Positions 18,450 to 28,627 of a stretch of 64,000 nt of DNA are shown one piece after another. This stretch comes from Rhodopseudomonas faecalis (GTDB lineage Bacteria > Pseudomonadota > Alphaproteobacteria > Rhizobiales > Xanthobacteraceae): NCBI RefSeq assembly GCF_003217325.1, contig NZ_QJTI01000012.1, positions 1 to 64,000 of the forward strand, given 5' to 3'. The number at the start of each line of letters is the position of its first letter. Within the stretch, counting starts at the first letter, position 1. The translations under genes and the position numbers were made by a program. Below the pieces are notes generated by a model, which was not told the origin of the DNA, ran no database searches, and was given only the letters and a program-made list of their open reading frames with translations.

Positions 18450-19969
18450 CCGCGCCGTTCGCATTCTCCGTCGCGCTGGCCAATGAAACGGCCACGGCGC
18501 ATCTCATGGCCGATCTCGCGCTGCTGATCAGCCCGGGCGATGTGATCGCGCTGTCGGGCGACCTCGGCGCCGGCAAGACCGCGGCGGCGCGCGCCATGAT
18601 CCGCTATCTCGCCGGCGAGCCCGAGCTCGACGTGCCGAGTCCGACCTTTACGCTGGTGCAGTCCTACGATCTGCCGTCGTTTCCGCTGCTGCACGCCGAT
18701 CTGTACCGGATCGACGATCCCGGCGAACTCGAAGAGATCGGGCTGTCGCCGCTGCCGGAGGGCACGGTGGCGCTGATCGAATGGGCCGAGCGCGCCCCGG
18801 AGGTGCTGCCGGACGACCACATCGAGATCACGCTGACCCATCGCCCGGCGCTGGGCTCGGTGGCACGCGCCGCCGAGATCAAAGGTTATGGCAAGGCCGC
18901 CGCCCAGGTACGGCGGCTGCAGGCGCTGCGCGCGTTCCTGGAACGCGCCGGGGAGATGGAGGCGGCGCGCGAACGGGTCGCCGGCGATGCCTCGACCCGC
19001 TCTTATGCCCGGCTGCTTCATGACGGCCCGCCGCTGATCCTGATGAACGCGCCGCGCCGGCCGGACGGCCCGCCGATCTATGGCGGCCGCTCCTACAGCG
19101 CCGCGGTGCACCTCGCCGAAGATGTCCGGCCGTTCGTCGCGATCGCCAATGGCCTGCGCGAGCGCGGCTTTTCCGCGCCGGCGATCCTGCACGCCAATCT
19201 GAGCGATGGCTTTCTGATCACCGAGGATCTCGGCGCCGCCGGCTTCCTCGGCGGCGTGCCGCGCCAGCCGATCACTGAACGCTACCAGGCCGCCGCCGAT
19301 TGCCTGGCGGCGCTGCATCGCGCGCCACTGCCCACCGTGCTGCCGGTTCCGGACGGCCCGGACTACACCATCCCGGAATTCGACGTCGAAGCGATGCTGA
19401 TCGAGATCGGCCTGATGCCGGAATGGTATCTGCCCGACCGCGGCACCCCGCTGACCGCGGCCGCCCATCAGGAGTTTCTGGCGCTGTGGCGCGCCTTGCT
19501 GTTGCAGCACGCCGCCGACGCCCAGACCTGGGTGCTGCGCGACTTCCATTCGCCCAATCTGATCTGGCTTGAGGACCGTACGGACATTGCCCGGGTCGGC
19601 CTGATTGATTTTCAGGACGCGGTGCTCGGCCCCGCCGCCTATGACCTGGTGTCGCTGGCGCAGGATGCCCGCATCGACGTGTCCGAACAGCTCGAACTGA
19701 CGCTGCTGGCGCGCTACATCAAGGCGCGGCGCACCGCGGAACCGGGCTTTGACCCGGCCGCCTTCGCCGAGACCTATGCGGTGATGTCCGCCCAGCGCAA
19801 CACAAGGCTGCTCGGCACCTTCACCCGGCTCAACCGCCGCGACGGTAAGCCGCAATACCTCGCCCATCTGCCGCGGATCTGGACCTATCTGACGCGCTCG
19901 CTGGCGCACCCGGCTTTGGCGTCGCTGCAGAGCTGGTATGACCGGCATGTGCCGCCACCGGCGCTGTGA
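18446..19969 (+). CDS. tsaE: TsaE / AmgK fusion: tRNA t6A ATPase plus MurNAc/GlcNAc anomeric kinase
   Basis: 507 residues. Residues 1-150 are TsaE, the ATPase of the t6A37 tRNA-modification complex: P-loop GDLGAGKT (about 38-45), SPTFTLVQSY, HADLYRIDDPGELEEIGL. Residues about 165-500 are an aminoglycoside-phosphotransferase-fold kinase: GDASTRSYARL, LRDFHSPNLIWL with the catalytic Asp, and LIDFQDAVLGPAAYDLVSLAQD. The kinase half matches AmgK, which phosphorylates MurNAc at C1 for MurU, and a murU-like gene follows 540 bp downstream. Fused TsaE-phosphotransferases are frequent in alphaproteobacteria. It starts inside the divL stop codon. Confidence 0.92.
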   Translation: MTAPFAFSVALANETATAHLMADLALLISPGDVIALSGDLGAGKTAAARAMIRYLAGEPELDVPSPTFTLVQSYDLPSFPLLHADLYRIDDPGELEEIGLSPLPEGTVALIEWAERAPEVLPDDHIEITLTHRPALGSVARAAEIKGYGKAAAQVRRLQALRAFLERAGEMEAARERVAGDASTRSYARLLHDGPPLILMNAPRRPDGPPIYGGRSYSAAVHLAEDVRPFVAIANGLRERGFSAPAILHANLSDGFLITEDLGAAGFLGGVPRQPITERYQAAADCLAALHRAPLPTVLPVPDGPDYTIPEFDVEAMLIEIGLMPEWYLPDRGTPLTAAAHQEFLALWRALLLQHAADAQTWVLRDFHSPNLIWLEDRTDIARVGLIDFQDAVLGPAAYDLVSLAQDARIDVSEQLELTLLARYIKARRTAEPGFDPAAFAETYAVMSAQRNTRLLGTFTRLNRRDGKPQYLAHLPRIWTYLTRSLAHPALASLQSWYDRHVPPPAL

Positions 19970-20043
19970 TCGCATTCGCTTTTACGGCTTGTTAGCGTTG
20001 CCGCCGATAACCTCCGCGCTGTCCCGAAATGGAGGAAACGAGC

Positions 20044-20367
20044 ATGGGTGTTGCGGAGCGCCGCAAGTCCGGTCGAGTCGTTTTCGAGCGCGGTCTCAAA
20101 GCTCACATGATGGCGATCGACGGAACCTGGCGCCGGCCATGCTCCGTTGAGGACGTGTCCGACGTCGGCGCCAAGATCACCATTGAAGGCGAGTTCCAGG
20201 GGCTGAACCTCAAGGAATTCTTCCTGCTGCTGTCGACCACCGGACTCGCTTATCGCCGCTGCGAGCTGAGCTGGATCAATGGCGACCAGATCGGCGTTAC
20301 CTTCATCCGCAACGACAAGAAAAAGCGTGAGCCGGCGCGCGGCCGGGCGCAGCACGCCAGCGCCTGA
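20044..20367 (+). CDS. PilZ domain protein
   Basis: 107 residues, a stand-alone PilZ domain. It has the arginine-rich c-di-GMP motif at the N-terminus (ERRKSGR, about residues 5-11) and a D-x-S-x-x-G element (DVSDVGAKI). The C-terminal tail is basic. The ATG at 20044 has GGAGG at good spacing; the upstream ATG at 20029 lies within that ribosome-binding site. PilZ proteins of this size in this family are common and mostly uncharacterised. Both binding motifs are present, so c-di-GMP binding is likely but inferred. Confidence 0.9.
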   Translation: MGVAERRKSGRVVFERGLKAHMMAIDGTWRRPCSVEDVSDVGAKITIEGEFQGLNLKEFFLLLSTTGLAYRRCELSWINGDQIGVTFIRNDKKKREPARGRAQHASA

Positions 20368-20511
20368 TCGCCTTCTCGTCCCTCGCGCGCGTCTTATCTT
20401 CGTCACGACCGCAGGTTATGCGGCCGGTCATCGTCGCGCGGAACATGTTACTGTTGCGTGCGATTCTTGAGACGAAAACAACAGACGAAACAACCGGGGA
20501 CCGCCTACGAA

Positions 20512-21234
20512 ATGTCCGTTACCCCCACTAAAGCGATGGTTCTTGCCGCGGGCCTCGGCCTGCGGATGCGGCCGATTACCGAAACCATGCCGAAGCCGCT
20601 GGTGCGCGTCGCCGGCAAGCCGTTGCTCGATCATGTGCTCGACAAGCTTGCTGAAGCCGGCGTCGCCGACGCGGTCGTGAACGTTCACTACCTGCCCGAT
20701 CAGATCATCAACCATGTCGCCGGCCGCAGCGCGCCGAAAGTGACGATTTCCGACGAGCGCGACCAGGTGCTCGGCACTGGCGGCGCGGTGGTGAAGGCGC
20801 TGCCGCTGCTCGGCACCGCGCCGTTCTTTCATCTCAACGCCGATACCATGTGGATCGACGGCGCCCAGCCCAATCTGAAGCGGCTGGCCGACACGTTTGA
20901 TCCGGCGCGCATGGATATTCTGCTCTTGATGGCACCGACCGCGAATAGCATCGGCTATAGCGGCCGCGGCGATTTCGCCATGACGCCGGACGGCACGCTG
21001 CGCAAGCGCAAGGAGCTGGAGGTGGTGCCGTTCGTCTATGCCGGCGTCGCGATCCTGTCGCCGCAGCTGTTCAATGATGCGCCAGCTGGCGAATTCTCAC
21101 TGACCGACATTTTCGATCGCGTCGGCGAACAGGGCCGGCTGTTCGGGCTGCGCATGGAAGGCGTCTGGATGCATGTCGGCACGCCGGAGGCGATCGCCGC
21201 GGCCGAGCGGGCCTATTCGACCAGCGTCGAATAG
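20512..21234 (+). CDS. murU: MurU-like nucleotidyltransferase (MurNAc-1-phosphate uridylyltransferase)
   Basis: 240 residues from the ATG at 20512. Sugar-nucleotidyltransferase fold: MVLAAGLGLRMRPITETMPKPLV (signature, about residues 8-30), LGTGGAVVKALPLL, LNADTMWIDG with the metal Asp. With the AmgK-like kinase upstream it would turn MurNAc-1-P plus UTP into UDP-MurNAc, recycling peptidoglycan and bypassing MurA. This assignment rests on family plus neighbourhood; a different hexose-1-phosphate substrate is possible. A GTG at 20458 is in frame but adds an unrelated basic leader. Confidence 0.85.
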   Translation: MSVTPTKAMVLAAGLGLRMRPITETMPKPLVRVAGKPLLDHVLDKLAEAGVADAVVNVHYLPDQIINHVAGRSAPKVTISDERDQVLGTGGAVVKALPLLGTAPFFHLNADTMWIDGAQPNLKRLADTFDPARMDILLLMAPTANSIGYSGRGDFAMTPDGTLRKRKELEVVPFVYAGVAILSPQLFNDAPAGEFSLTDIFDRVGEQGRLFGLRMEGVWMHVGTPEAIAAAERAYSTSVE

Positions 21235-21377
21235 CCGGCGCGTGTTGCGCGCCGCGCCACGACGTTTCCGGCTGCACTGCTGATCAGCTCAGCCGCACGG
21301 GCACCTGCGGCAGCGGCCACACTCCCTCGGGCCGCTGCCGCATGCCATGATGCGCGCTGCCGCGAATCGAGATCGTC

Positions 21378-24300
21378 ATGCGTGTCTTCAACATTCCGCC
21401 GTCCGCGCCGTTTCTGCGCACCCTGATCACGGCACTGGTGGACGGCGAGCTGATCGCGGGCTTTGCACCGCGGCGCGCGCCGGAGCTGCTGGCGCAGGCT
21501 ACGCTCTATCTGCCGACCCGGCGCGCCATGCGGCTGGCGCGCGAGACCTTCCTTGAGGTGTTGGGCGGTGACGCCGCGATCCTGCCGCGCATCGTGGCGC
21601 TCGGCGATATCGACGAAGACGAGCTGGCCTTTGCCGAACAGACCGCGGCGATCGGCGGCGCGGCGACGCTGGAATTGCCACCGACGCTGAGCGAGCTTGA
21701 TCGCCGGCTGGCGCTGGCGATGCTGGTCGGGGCCTGGGCCAAGCAGCTCGACCCCACTGATCCGCTGGCGGCGCCCTTGGTGGTCAGCAGCCCAGCCTCG
21801 GCGATCGCGCTCGCCACCGAGCTGGCGCGGCTGATGGACGACATGGCGACCCGCGACGTCGATTGGAAGCGGCTTGATGGCCTCGTGCCCGGCGCGCTCG
21901 ATCGCTACTGGCAGCTCACCCTCGATTTTCTGAAAATCGCGCGCGACTGGTGGCCGCGTTATCTCGCCGAAATCGGCTGTATCGAGCCGGTGGTGCGCCA
22001 TAATCGGCTGCTGACGGCGGAAATGGAGCGGCTGCGCGCCCAGCCAAGCGGCCCGGTGATCGCCGCGGGTTCAACTGGCTCGATGCCGACCACCGCGCGC
22101 TTTCTGGCCACGATCGCCGCGCTGCCGCAGGGCGCGGTGGTGCTGCCGGGGCTTGATACCGAACTCGATGACGACGCCTGGCGCCAGATCGGCGCCAGCA
22201 GCGCACGCGCCGATGATCCCAATCCGGCGCCGCCATCCTCCAACCACCCGCAATTTGCGCTGTTTCAACTGCTGAATACCTTCGGCATCACGCGCGCGGA
22301 TGTGCGGCCGCTCGGCGCGGCGGTGTCCCATGCCCGGGAAACGCTGCTATCGGAGGCGCTGCGGCCATCGAGCGCCACCGCGCATTGGCATCACCGGCTG
22401 CAACAGGCCGAGATTGCCGAGCGAATCGCCGCCGCCATGCAGACGCTGACGGTGATCGCCGCCGACAATGCCGAACTGGAAGCGCTGGCGATCGCGGTGG
22501 CGATGCGCGAGAGCTATGCGCAAAATCGCAGCGCCGCGCTGGTGACGCCGGACCGCGCGCTGGCACGGCGCGTCGTCGCCGCGCTCGGCCGCTGGCAATT
22601 GCCGTTCGACGATTCCGGCGGTGATGCGCTGGTCGATACCTCGGTCGGCGTGCTGGCACGGCTCGCCGCGGAAGCCGCCAGCGCCGGGCTTGAACCGGCG
22701 ACGCTGCTGGCGCTGCTGAAACATCCGCTGCTGCGGCTCGGCGCGGCACCAGGCGCCTGGAGCAGCGCGATCGAGACCCTGGAAATCGCGGTGCTGCGCG
22801 GCACGCGGCCGCCGCCCGGCAGCGCTGGGCTGGCGCAGGCGCTGGCGCGGCTATGCAGCGAGCGCGACAAATTGCGGCGCGGCGAGGTCTCGATGCTGCA
22901 TCGCTCCGAACTACGCGCCCAGCTTGGCGACGACGCCATCGAGGCCGCGCAGCGCCTGGTGACGCAGCTTGGCGCCGCGCTGGCGCCGCTGGAAACGCTG
23001 GATGGCGATCAGAGCCATGATCTTGCCGAACTCGCCAAGCGCCACCGCGCGGTGCTGACCGCGCTGACGACCGATGCCGAGGGCATCGCGGCGGCGTTTG
23101 ACGGGCTGGCCGGCGCGGCGCTGGCGCGGGCCTTCGATGACATGCCGGCGCATAGCCACGTGCTGGCGCGGCTTCGCGACTATCCCGAGGCGTTCACCAC
23201 GCTCTATGCCGATCGCATGGTGCGGCGGCCGGAAGCGGTGGATGCGCCGCTGCGCATCTTCGGCCCGCTGGAAGCGCGCCTCACCGATTGCGACCGCGTG
23301 ATTCTCGGCGGACTGGTGGAAGGCATCTGGCCGCCGGCGCCGCGCGTCGATCCCTGGCTGAGCCGGCCGATGCGCCATCAGCTCGGCCTCGATCTGCCGG
23401 AGCGGCGGATCGGGCTGTCGGCGCACGACTTTGCGCAGCTGCTCGGCCATGACGACGTGATCCTGACCCACGCCGCCAAGGTCGGCGGCGCCCCGGCGGT
23501 GACCTCGCGCTTCCTGCATCGGCTGAAAGCGGTCGCTGGTGATCAGCGCTGGTCGGCGGCGCTTGGCCGCGGCGCCAGCTATCTCAGCTATGCCGCTGCG
23601 CTCGACCGCCCCGCCAAGGTCGAGCCGATCGGCCAGCCGATGCCACGGCCGCCGCGTAGCGCGAGGCCGCTGCAGCTCTCTGTCACCGCGATCGAAGACT
23701 GGCTGCGCGATCCTTACACCATCTACGCCAAATACATCCTCAAGCTGGCGCCGCTCGATCCAGTCGATATGCCGCTGTCGGCCGCCGATCGCGGCTCGGC
23801 GATCCATGCCGCGATCGGCGAGTTCACCGAACGGTTCGCCGCCGCACTGCCGGACGATGGCGCGCGCGTGCTGCGCGAGATCGGCGCCAAGCATTTTGCG
23901 CCGTTGATGCAACAGCCGGAAGCGCGCGCGCTGTGGTGGCCGCGTTTCCTACGCATCGCCGACTGGTTCCTGAGCTGGGAGAACGAGCGCCGCGGCGACA
24001 TCAAAGCCGTGCTGGCCGAGCAATCCGGCCGCCTGAAAATCCCGCTCAGCGATGGCCGGCACTTCGTGCTGACCGCGCGCGCCGACCGGATCGAACGGCG
24101 CACCGACGGCAGCTACGCGCTGCTCGACTACAAGACCGGGCAGCCGCCCTCCGCCAAGCAGGTGATGATGGGCCTGTCGCCGCAGCTCACCTTGGAAGCC
24201 GCGATCCTGCGCGATGGCGGCTTCGACGGCATCCCGGCCACGGCCACGGTCAGCGAATTCACCTATGTCCGCTTGAGCGGCAACAGCCCGCCCGGCGAGA

Positions 24301-24524
24301 ACAAGCCGATCGAGCTGAAACGCGGCCGCGGCGAGCCGGCGCTAACGCCCGATGACGCCGCCGATCAGGCGCGCGCCAAGCTGGAATGGCTGGTGCGCAA
24401 ATTTGATAGCGACACCGTGCCGTACACCTCGCTCGATCTGCCGATGTGGGCCAGCCGCTACGGCAGCTATGACGATCTCGCCCGCATCAAGGAATGGGCG
24501 GCTACCAGCGGAGACGAGCGATGA
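21378..24524 (+). CDS. addB: double-strand break repair protein AddB (alphaproteobacterial type)
   Basis: 1048 residues. Subunit of the AddAB helicase-nuclease that resects double-strand breaks for RecA. N-terminal half is an inactivated helicase-like fold (ATLYLPTRRAMRLARE; VILGGLVEGIWPPAPRVDPWLSRPMR). The C-terminal RecB-like nuclease has ALLDYKTGQPPSAKQV with the catalytic Asp and Lys. No cysteines occur in the C-terminal nuclease region, so the Fe-S cluster found in Firmicutes AddB is absent, as expected for this branch. Stop overlaps the addA ATG (ATGA). Confidence 0.95.
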   Translation: MRVFNIPPSAPFLRTLITALVDGELIAGFAPRRAPELLAQATLYLPTRRAMRLARETFLEVLGGDAAILPRIVALGDIDEDELAFAEQTAAIGGAATLELPPTLSELDRRLALAMLVGAWAKQLDPTDPLAAPLVVSSPASAIALATELARLMDDMATRDVDWKRLDGLVPGALDRYWQLTLDFLKIARDWWPRYLAEIGCIEPVVRHNRLLTAEMERLRAQPSGPVIAAGSTGSMPTTARFLATIAALPQGAVVLPGLDTELDDDAWRQIGASSARADDPNPAPPSSNHPQFALFQLLNTFGITRADVRPLGAAVSHARETLLSEALRPSSATAHWHHRLQQAEIAERIAAAMQTLTVIAADNAELEALAIAVAMRESYAQNRSAALVTPDRALARRVVAALGRWQLPFDDSGGDALVDTSVGVLARLAAEAASAGLEPATLLALLKHPLLRLGAAPGAWSSAIETLEIAVLRGTRPPPGSAGLAQALARLCSERDKLRRGEVSMLHRSELRAQLGDDAIEAAQRLVTQLGAALAPLETLDGDQSHDLAELAKRHRAVLTALTTDAEGIAAAFDGLAGAALARAFDDMPAHSHVLARLRDYPEAFTTLYADRMVRRPEAVDAPLRIFGPLEARLTDCDRVILGGLVEGIWPPAPRVDPWLSRPMRHQLGLDLPERRIGLSAHDFAQLLGHDDVILTHAAKVGGAPAVTSRFLHRLKAVAGDQRWSAALGRGASYLSYAAALDRPAKVEPIGQPMPRPPRSARPLQLSVTAIEDWLRDPYTIYAKYILKLAPLDPVDMPLSAADRGSAIHAAIGEFTERFAAALPDDGARVLREIGAKHFAPLMQQPEARALWWPRFLRIADWFLSWENERRGDIKAVLAEQSGRLKIPLSDGRHFVLTARADRIERRTDGSYALLDYKTGQPPSAKQVMMGLSPQLTLEAAILRDGGFDGIPATATVSEFTYVRLSGNSPPGENKPIELKRGRGEPALTPDDAADQARAKLEWLVRKFDSDTVPYTSLDLPMWASRYGSYDDLARIKEWAATSGDER

Positions 24525-27500
24525 GCGCGCGCGTCATTCCGCAGGAGGCGATCGCCCGGCAGATCCAGGCGTCCGATCCCGGCGCCTCGGTGTTCGTGTC
24601 CGCCAATGCTGGCGCCGGCAAGACCCATGTGCTGGTGCAGCGCGTCATTCGCCTGCTGCTCGCCGGGGTGCCGCCGGAGAAGATCCTGTGCATCACCTTC
24701 ACCAAGGCGGCCGCCGCCAATATGGCGCAGCGGGTATTTGCCACGCTCGGCCATTGGATCACGCTTGGCGACGACGCGCTCGATGCCGCGATCCGCAGCA
24801 CCGGCATCGCCCAGCCTGACGCCGCGCTGCGCCGGCGCGCCCGTGAACTATTCGCTGGCGCGCTCGAAACGCCGGGCGGGCTGAAGGTGCAGACCATCCA
24901 CGCGCTCTGCACCCGCCTGCTGCAGCAGTTTCCGTTCGAGGCCAATGTGCCGGCGCATTTCGCCGTGCTCGACGACCGTGACCAGGCCGAGATGATGGAG
25001 CGCGCCAGCCTGGCGGTACTGCTGAAAGCAGCCGCCGAGCCGGACAGCAAGGCCGGGCGCGCGCTTGCGGTGGCGATGACTTCGGCGGCCGACACCACCT
25101 TCCGCGATGTGGTGCGCGATGCCTGCATGAGCCGCGATACGTTTCTGGCCTGGATCGACCGCGCAGGTTCCGCCGACGCCGCGATGGCTGAACTATCGGA
25201 CGCGCTCGGCGTCGCGCCGCAGCTCGATGCCGCCAGCATCGACAGCGCCATTGTCGACGGCCCGCATCTGCCGCGCTCAGAATGGGCCAGCGTAGCAACG
25301 ATCTTTGCCAGCGGCAGCACCAATGACGGCAAGCAGGCGCAGCGACTGCGCAATGCGCTGACGCTTTCGGGCGAGGCGCAGATCGAAGCTTATCTTGCGG
25401 TGTTTTTCACCGGCGGGATGGAGCGACGCAAATCGCTCGCTACCAAAAAGATCGCAGAAAGCTATCCTGAATTCTGCGCGCGGCTCGCTGACGAAGCCGA
25501 GCGCGTGGCGCAATTACTAGCGCAGCGCCGCGCGGTGGCGGCGCGCGACCGCACCGAGGCGCTGCTGGTGATCGCCAGCGCGGTCGCGAGCGCGATCCGC
25601 CGCGACAAGCAACAGCGCGGCCTGCTCGATTATGACGATCTGATCGACAAGACGCTGGAGATGCTGGACCGCATTTCCTCGGGCTGGGTGCATTACAAGC
25701 TCGACCGCGGCGTCGATCATGTCCTGATCGACGAAGCGCAGGACACCAGCCCGCGGCAATGGGACATCATCGAGCGGCTGATCGCCGAATTCACCGCCGG
25801 CGCCGGCGCGCGCGACGGCTTGAAGCGCACCATCTTCGCGGTCGGCGACGAAAAGCAGTCGATCTTCTCATTTCAGGGCGCGGTGCCGCGCGAATTTGCC
25901 GAGCGGCGCGGCGCGTTGCAGAGCCGGTTCCGCAAAGCCGAGCTGAGCTTTGAGAAGGTCAACTTCAACTACTCGTTCCGGTCCGGCGCCGCGATCCTGC
26001 AATCGGTCGACTACGTGTTTCGCGATCAGGAGATCTTTCGCTCGATCCACGCCGATGACAGCTATCCGGTGCATCAGGCGCTCGGCGATGCCGGGCCGAG
26101 CCTGGTGGAATTGTGGGAGCTGCAACAGCCCGACAAGCGCGAGGACATGGAGGGCTGGCAGGCGCCGTTCGATGCGGTCGCCGAAACCAGCCCCGAGGTG
26201 AAGCTGGCGCGGCGCGTCGAGGCCGAAATCGCGCGGCTGATCCGCGATGGCACGCTGACCGGCCCGGTCGGCAACCGCCGGCGGCTGCGCTATGGCGACG
26301 TGCTGATTTTGGTGCGGCGGCGCGGCCGCGCGTTCAACGCGGTGATCCAGGCGCTGAAGCGCGGCAACATCCCGGTGGCCGGCGCTGACCGGCTGAAACT
26401 CACCGAACATATCGCGGTGATTGATCTCCTCAACCTCGCCGATGCGCTGCTGCTGCCGCAGGACGATCTGGCGCTGGCGACCGTGCTGAAAAGCCCGCTA
26501 TTCGGCCTGGATGATGACGACTTGTTTGAGCTGGCCTGGGATCGGCAGGGCTCGCTGCGCCAGGCGCTCGATGCGCGCGCCAATGACAATCCGAAATGGC
26601 AGCGCGCCCGGCAGCGGCTGGAAGCCTGCGCGGCGCGCGCCCGCAGCGAGGCGCCGTTCTCGTTCTACACCTGGCTGCTCGGCGGCGATGGTGGCCGCGC
26701 CGATATGCTGCGCCGGCTCGGCCCGGAAGCGACCGACGCGCTCGACGAATTTCTGGAGCTGGCGCTGAGCTATGAGCGCAAGGCGCCGGCGACGCTGCAG
26801 GGCTTTGTCGGCTGGCTGCGCTCGGCCGATACCGAGATCAAGCGCGACATGGAAATCGCCCGCGACGAGGTGCGGGTGATGACGGTGCATGGCGCCAAGG
26901 GCCTGGAAGCGCCGGTGGTGTTCATGATCGACACCACCTCGGCGCCCGCCGACAACGCCCGGCTCAATCTGATTGAGCTGGCGCGCGGCAACGCCGCGCC
27001 GGGCGCCGCTGGCGTGGTGGTGTGGGCCGGCCGCAAGAGCGACGACCCGCCCGCGGTAGCGGCGGCGCGCGAGGCAATGCTGCGCGACACCGAGGATGAA
27101 TATCGACGGCTGCTCTATGTGGCGATGACCCGCGCCGCCGACCGGCTGATCGTCGGCGGCTGCATGCCGGGCAACCGCAAGGAGGTGCGCGAAGCCTCCT
27201 GGTACGATCTGATCTGCAAGGGGCTGGAACGCTCCGGGCTGCCGATGCAGGAGCTGACCACCGACGATGGCGTGGTGAAGCGCTTTGGCGAAATCGCCGA
27301 GGCCGCTGGTAGCCCTGAAGCCGCCGCCGAGCCGCCGCAACCGGCCGAGCTGCCGGCCTGGCTGCGCAGCGCAGTGCCGCCATTCGTGCCGAAACTACGC
27401 ATGCTGCAGCCCTCGGTCGCCGAGCTCGACGCGATTCGCGCCGCGCAGCATGGCGGCGATGCCGATCCGGCGCGGCTGCGCGCCCGGCAGCGCGGCGTGC

Positions 27501-28012
27501 TGGTGCACCGGCTCTTGCAATCGCTGCCCGAGATTGCCGCGCCGCGCCGCCATGAGGCTGCGAGCGCGTATCTCGCCCGCCACGTCGATGCGCAGCTATG
27601 GCCACCGGCCGAGTGCGAGGCGCTGACCGCACGGGTGCTGGCCTTGCTGGATGATGAGCGTTTTAGCGCGGTGTTCGGCCCCGGCAGCCGCGCCGAGGTG
27701 CCGATTGTCGGCCGGTTGCCGCATCTTGGCGGCGGGCCGGCGCTGTTGGTGTCCGGCCAGGTCGACCGGCTGGTGGTCGCCGATGACACCGTGCTGATCG
27801 TCGATTTCAAGACCAATCAGACGCCGCCGCCAAGCAGCGCCGACGTGCCGGCCGGCTACCGGCGCCAGCTGGCGCTGTACCGCGCCGTGCTGGCCAAGCT
27901 TTATCCGCAGTGCGCGGTGCGGGCCGCGCTGCTATGGACCGAAACACCTGAAATGATGGAGATTTCCGAAGCGGCGCTGGAGCAGGAGGCCTCCGCGATC
28001 ATGTCCCGGTGA
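24521..28012 (+). CDS. addA: double-strand break repair helicase AddA
   Basis: 1163 residues, UvrD/Rep-type superfamily 1A helicase with a C-terminal nuclease. Walker A SANAGAGKTHVL (about 28-39), CITFTKAAAANMAQRV, DYDDLID, motif II VLIDEAQDTSPRQW, motif III AVGDEKQSIFSFQGA, motif V VMTVHGAKGLEAPVV, motif VI LLYVAMTRAADRL, and the RecB-type nuclease VLIVDFKTNQTPP near the C-terminus. Start at MSARVIP, overlapping the addB stop. Complete and of usual length. trxA follows after 93 bp. Confidence 0.97.
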   Translation: MSARVIPQEAIARQIQASDPGASVFVSANAGAGKTHVLVQRVIRLLLAGVPPEKILCITFTKAAAANMAQRVFATLGHWITLGDDALDAAIRSTGIAQPDAALRRRARELFAGALETPGGLKVQTIHALCTRLLQQFPFEANVPAHFAVLDDRDQAEMMERASLAVLLKAAAEPDSKAGRALAVAMTSAADTTFRDVVRDACMSRDTFLAWIDRAGSADAAMAELSDALGVAPQLDAASIDSAIVDGPHLPRSEWASVATIFASGSTNDGKQAQRLRNALTLSGEAQIEAYLAVFFTGGMERRKSLATKKIAESYPEFCARLADEAERVAQLLAQRRAVAARDRTEALLVIASAVASAIRRDKQQRGLLDYDDLIDKTLEMLDRISSGWVHYKLDRGVDHVLIDEAQDTSPRQWDIIERLIAEFTAGAGARDGLKRTIFAVGDEKQSIFSFQGAVPREFAERRGALQSRFRKAELSFEKVNFNYSFRSGAAILQSVDYVFRDQEIFRSIHADDSYPVHQALGDAGPSLVELWELQQPDKREDMEGWQAPFDAVAETSPEVKLARRVEAEIARLIRDGTLTGPVGNRRRLRYGDVLILVRRRGRAFNAVIQALKRGNIPVAGADRLKLTEHIAVIDLLNLADALLLPQDDLALATVLKSPLFGLDDDDLFELAWDRQGSLRQALDARANDNPKWQRARQRLEACAARARSEAPFSFYTWLLGGDGGRADMLRRLGPEATDALDEFLELALSYERKAPATLQGFVGWLRSADTEIKRDMEIARDEVRVMTVHGAKGLEAPVVFMIDTTSAPADNARLNLIELARGNAAPGAAGVVVWAGRKSDDPPAVAAAREAMLRDTEDEYRRLLYVAMTRAADRLIVGGCMPGNRKEVREASWYDLICKGLERSGLPMQELTTDDGVVKRFGEIAEAAGSPEAAAEPPQPAELPAWLRSAVPPFVPKLRMLQPSVAELDAIRAAQHGGDADPARLRARQRGVLVHRLLQSLPEIAAPRRHEAASAYLARHVDAQLWPPAECEALTARVLALLDDERFSAVFGPGSRAEVPIVGRLPHLGGGPALLVSGQVDRLVVADDTVLIVDFKTNQTPPPSSADVPAGYRRQLALYRAVLAKLYPQCAVRAALLWTETPEMMEISEAALEQEASAIMSR

Positions 28013-28105
28013 GCGTCCTTGACCCGGCCCCCCGCCGTTCATAGGTTCAGCGTCCCTTCTGCGCGATTCCCGCAGCGCCGTTCAATCACCGATACGAGGT
28101 TTCCC

Positions 28106-28426
28106 ATGGCCGTTGGCAAGGTTTCAGACAACGATTTCGACTCCGAAGTGCTGCAAGCGGCGGGGCCGGTCGTGGTGGATTTCTGGGCCGAGTGGTGCGG
28201 CCCGTGCCGGATGATCGCCCCGGCGCTCGACGAAATCGCCAGCGCGCTCGGCGACCAGGTCAAGATCGTGAAGCTCAACGTCGATGAGAGCCCGAAGACC
28301 GCCTCGAAGTATGGCGTGATGTCGATCCCGACGCTGATGATCTTCAAGGGCGGCGAAATGGCCTCGCGCCAGGTCGGCGCCGCGCCGAAGGCCAAGCTGC
28401 AGCAGTGGATCAGCTCCGCGATCTGA
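28106..28426 (+). CDS. trxA: thioredoxin TrxA
   Basis: 106 residues, cytoplasmic disulfide reductase. Active site WCGPC in [20 protein letters not shown], cis-Pro in [12 protein letters not shown], and ending [10 protein letters not shown]. The ATG at 28106 is preceded by GAGG. Same gene order (addA-trxA) as in other alphaproteobacteria. Confidence 0.97.
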   Translation: MAVGKVSDNDFDSEVLQAAGPVVVDFWAEWCGPCRMIAPALDEIASALGDQVKIVKLNVDESPKTASKYGVMSIPTLMIFKGGEMASRQVGAAPKAKLQQWISSAI

Positions 28427-28449
28427 GCGGCGCTGCCATCTGAATTTGA

Positions 28450-28472
28450 ACGGCCGGCCCCGCGCCGGCCGT
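28450..28472 (+). terminator. intrinsic terminator of trxA
   Basis: ACGGCCGGC (28450-28458), loop CCCGC, GCCGGCCGT (28464-28472), then TTGCGTT; 24 nt after the trxA stop. Confidence 0.75.
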
Positions 28473-28509
28473 TTGCGTTGGCAGAGGCCGCCATCCCTGC
28501 CGATGACCC

Positions 28510-28597
28510 GTCATGCCCGCGCTTGGCGCGGGTATCCACGCCTTGAAAACGCTGCAAGATCAAAGACGTGGATGGCCGGGACGAGCCCGGCCATGAC
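28510..28597. repeat. MITE/REP-like element copy, inverse orientation
   Basis: GTCATGCCCGCGCTTGGCGC at the left and CGGGACGAGCCCGGCCATGAC at the right; the core reads in the opposite direction to the copies at 39363 and 61539. Between the convergent trxA and folC ends. Confidence 0.8.
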
Positions 28598-28627
28598 ATA
28601 CACAATGTATCAGTCGCAGTATCAGCG

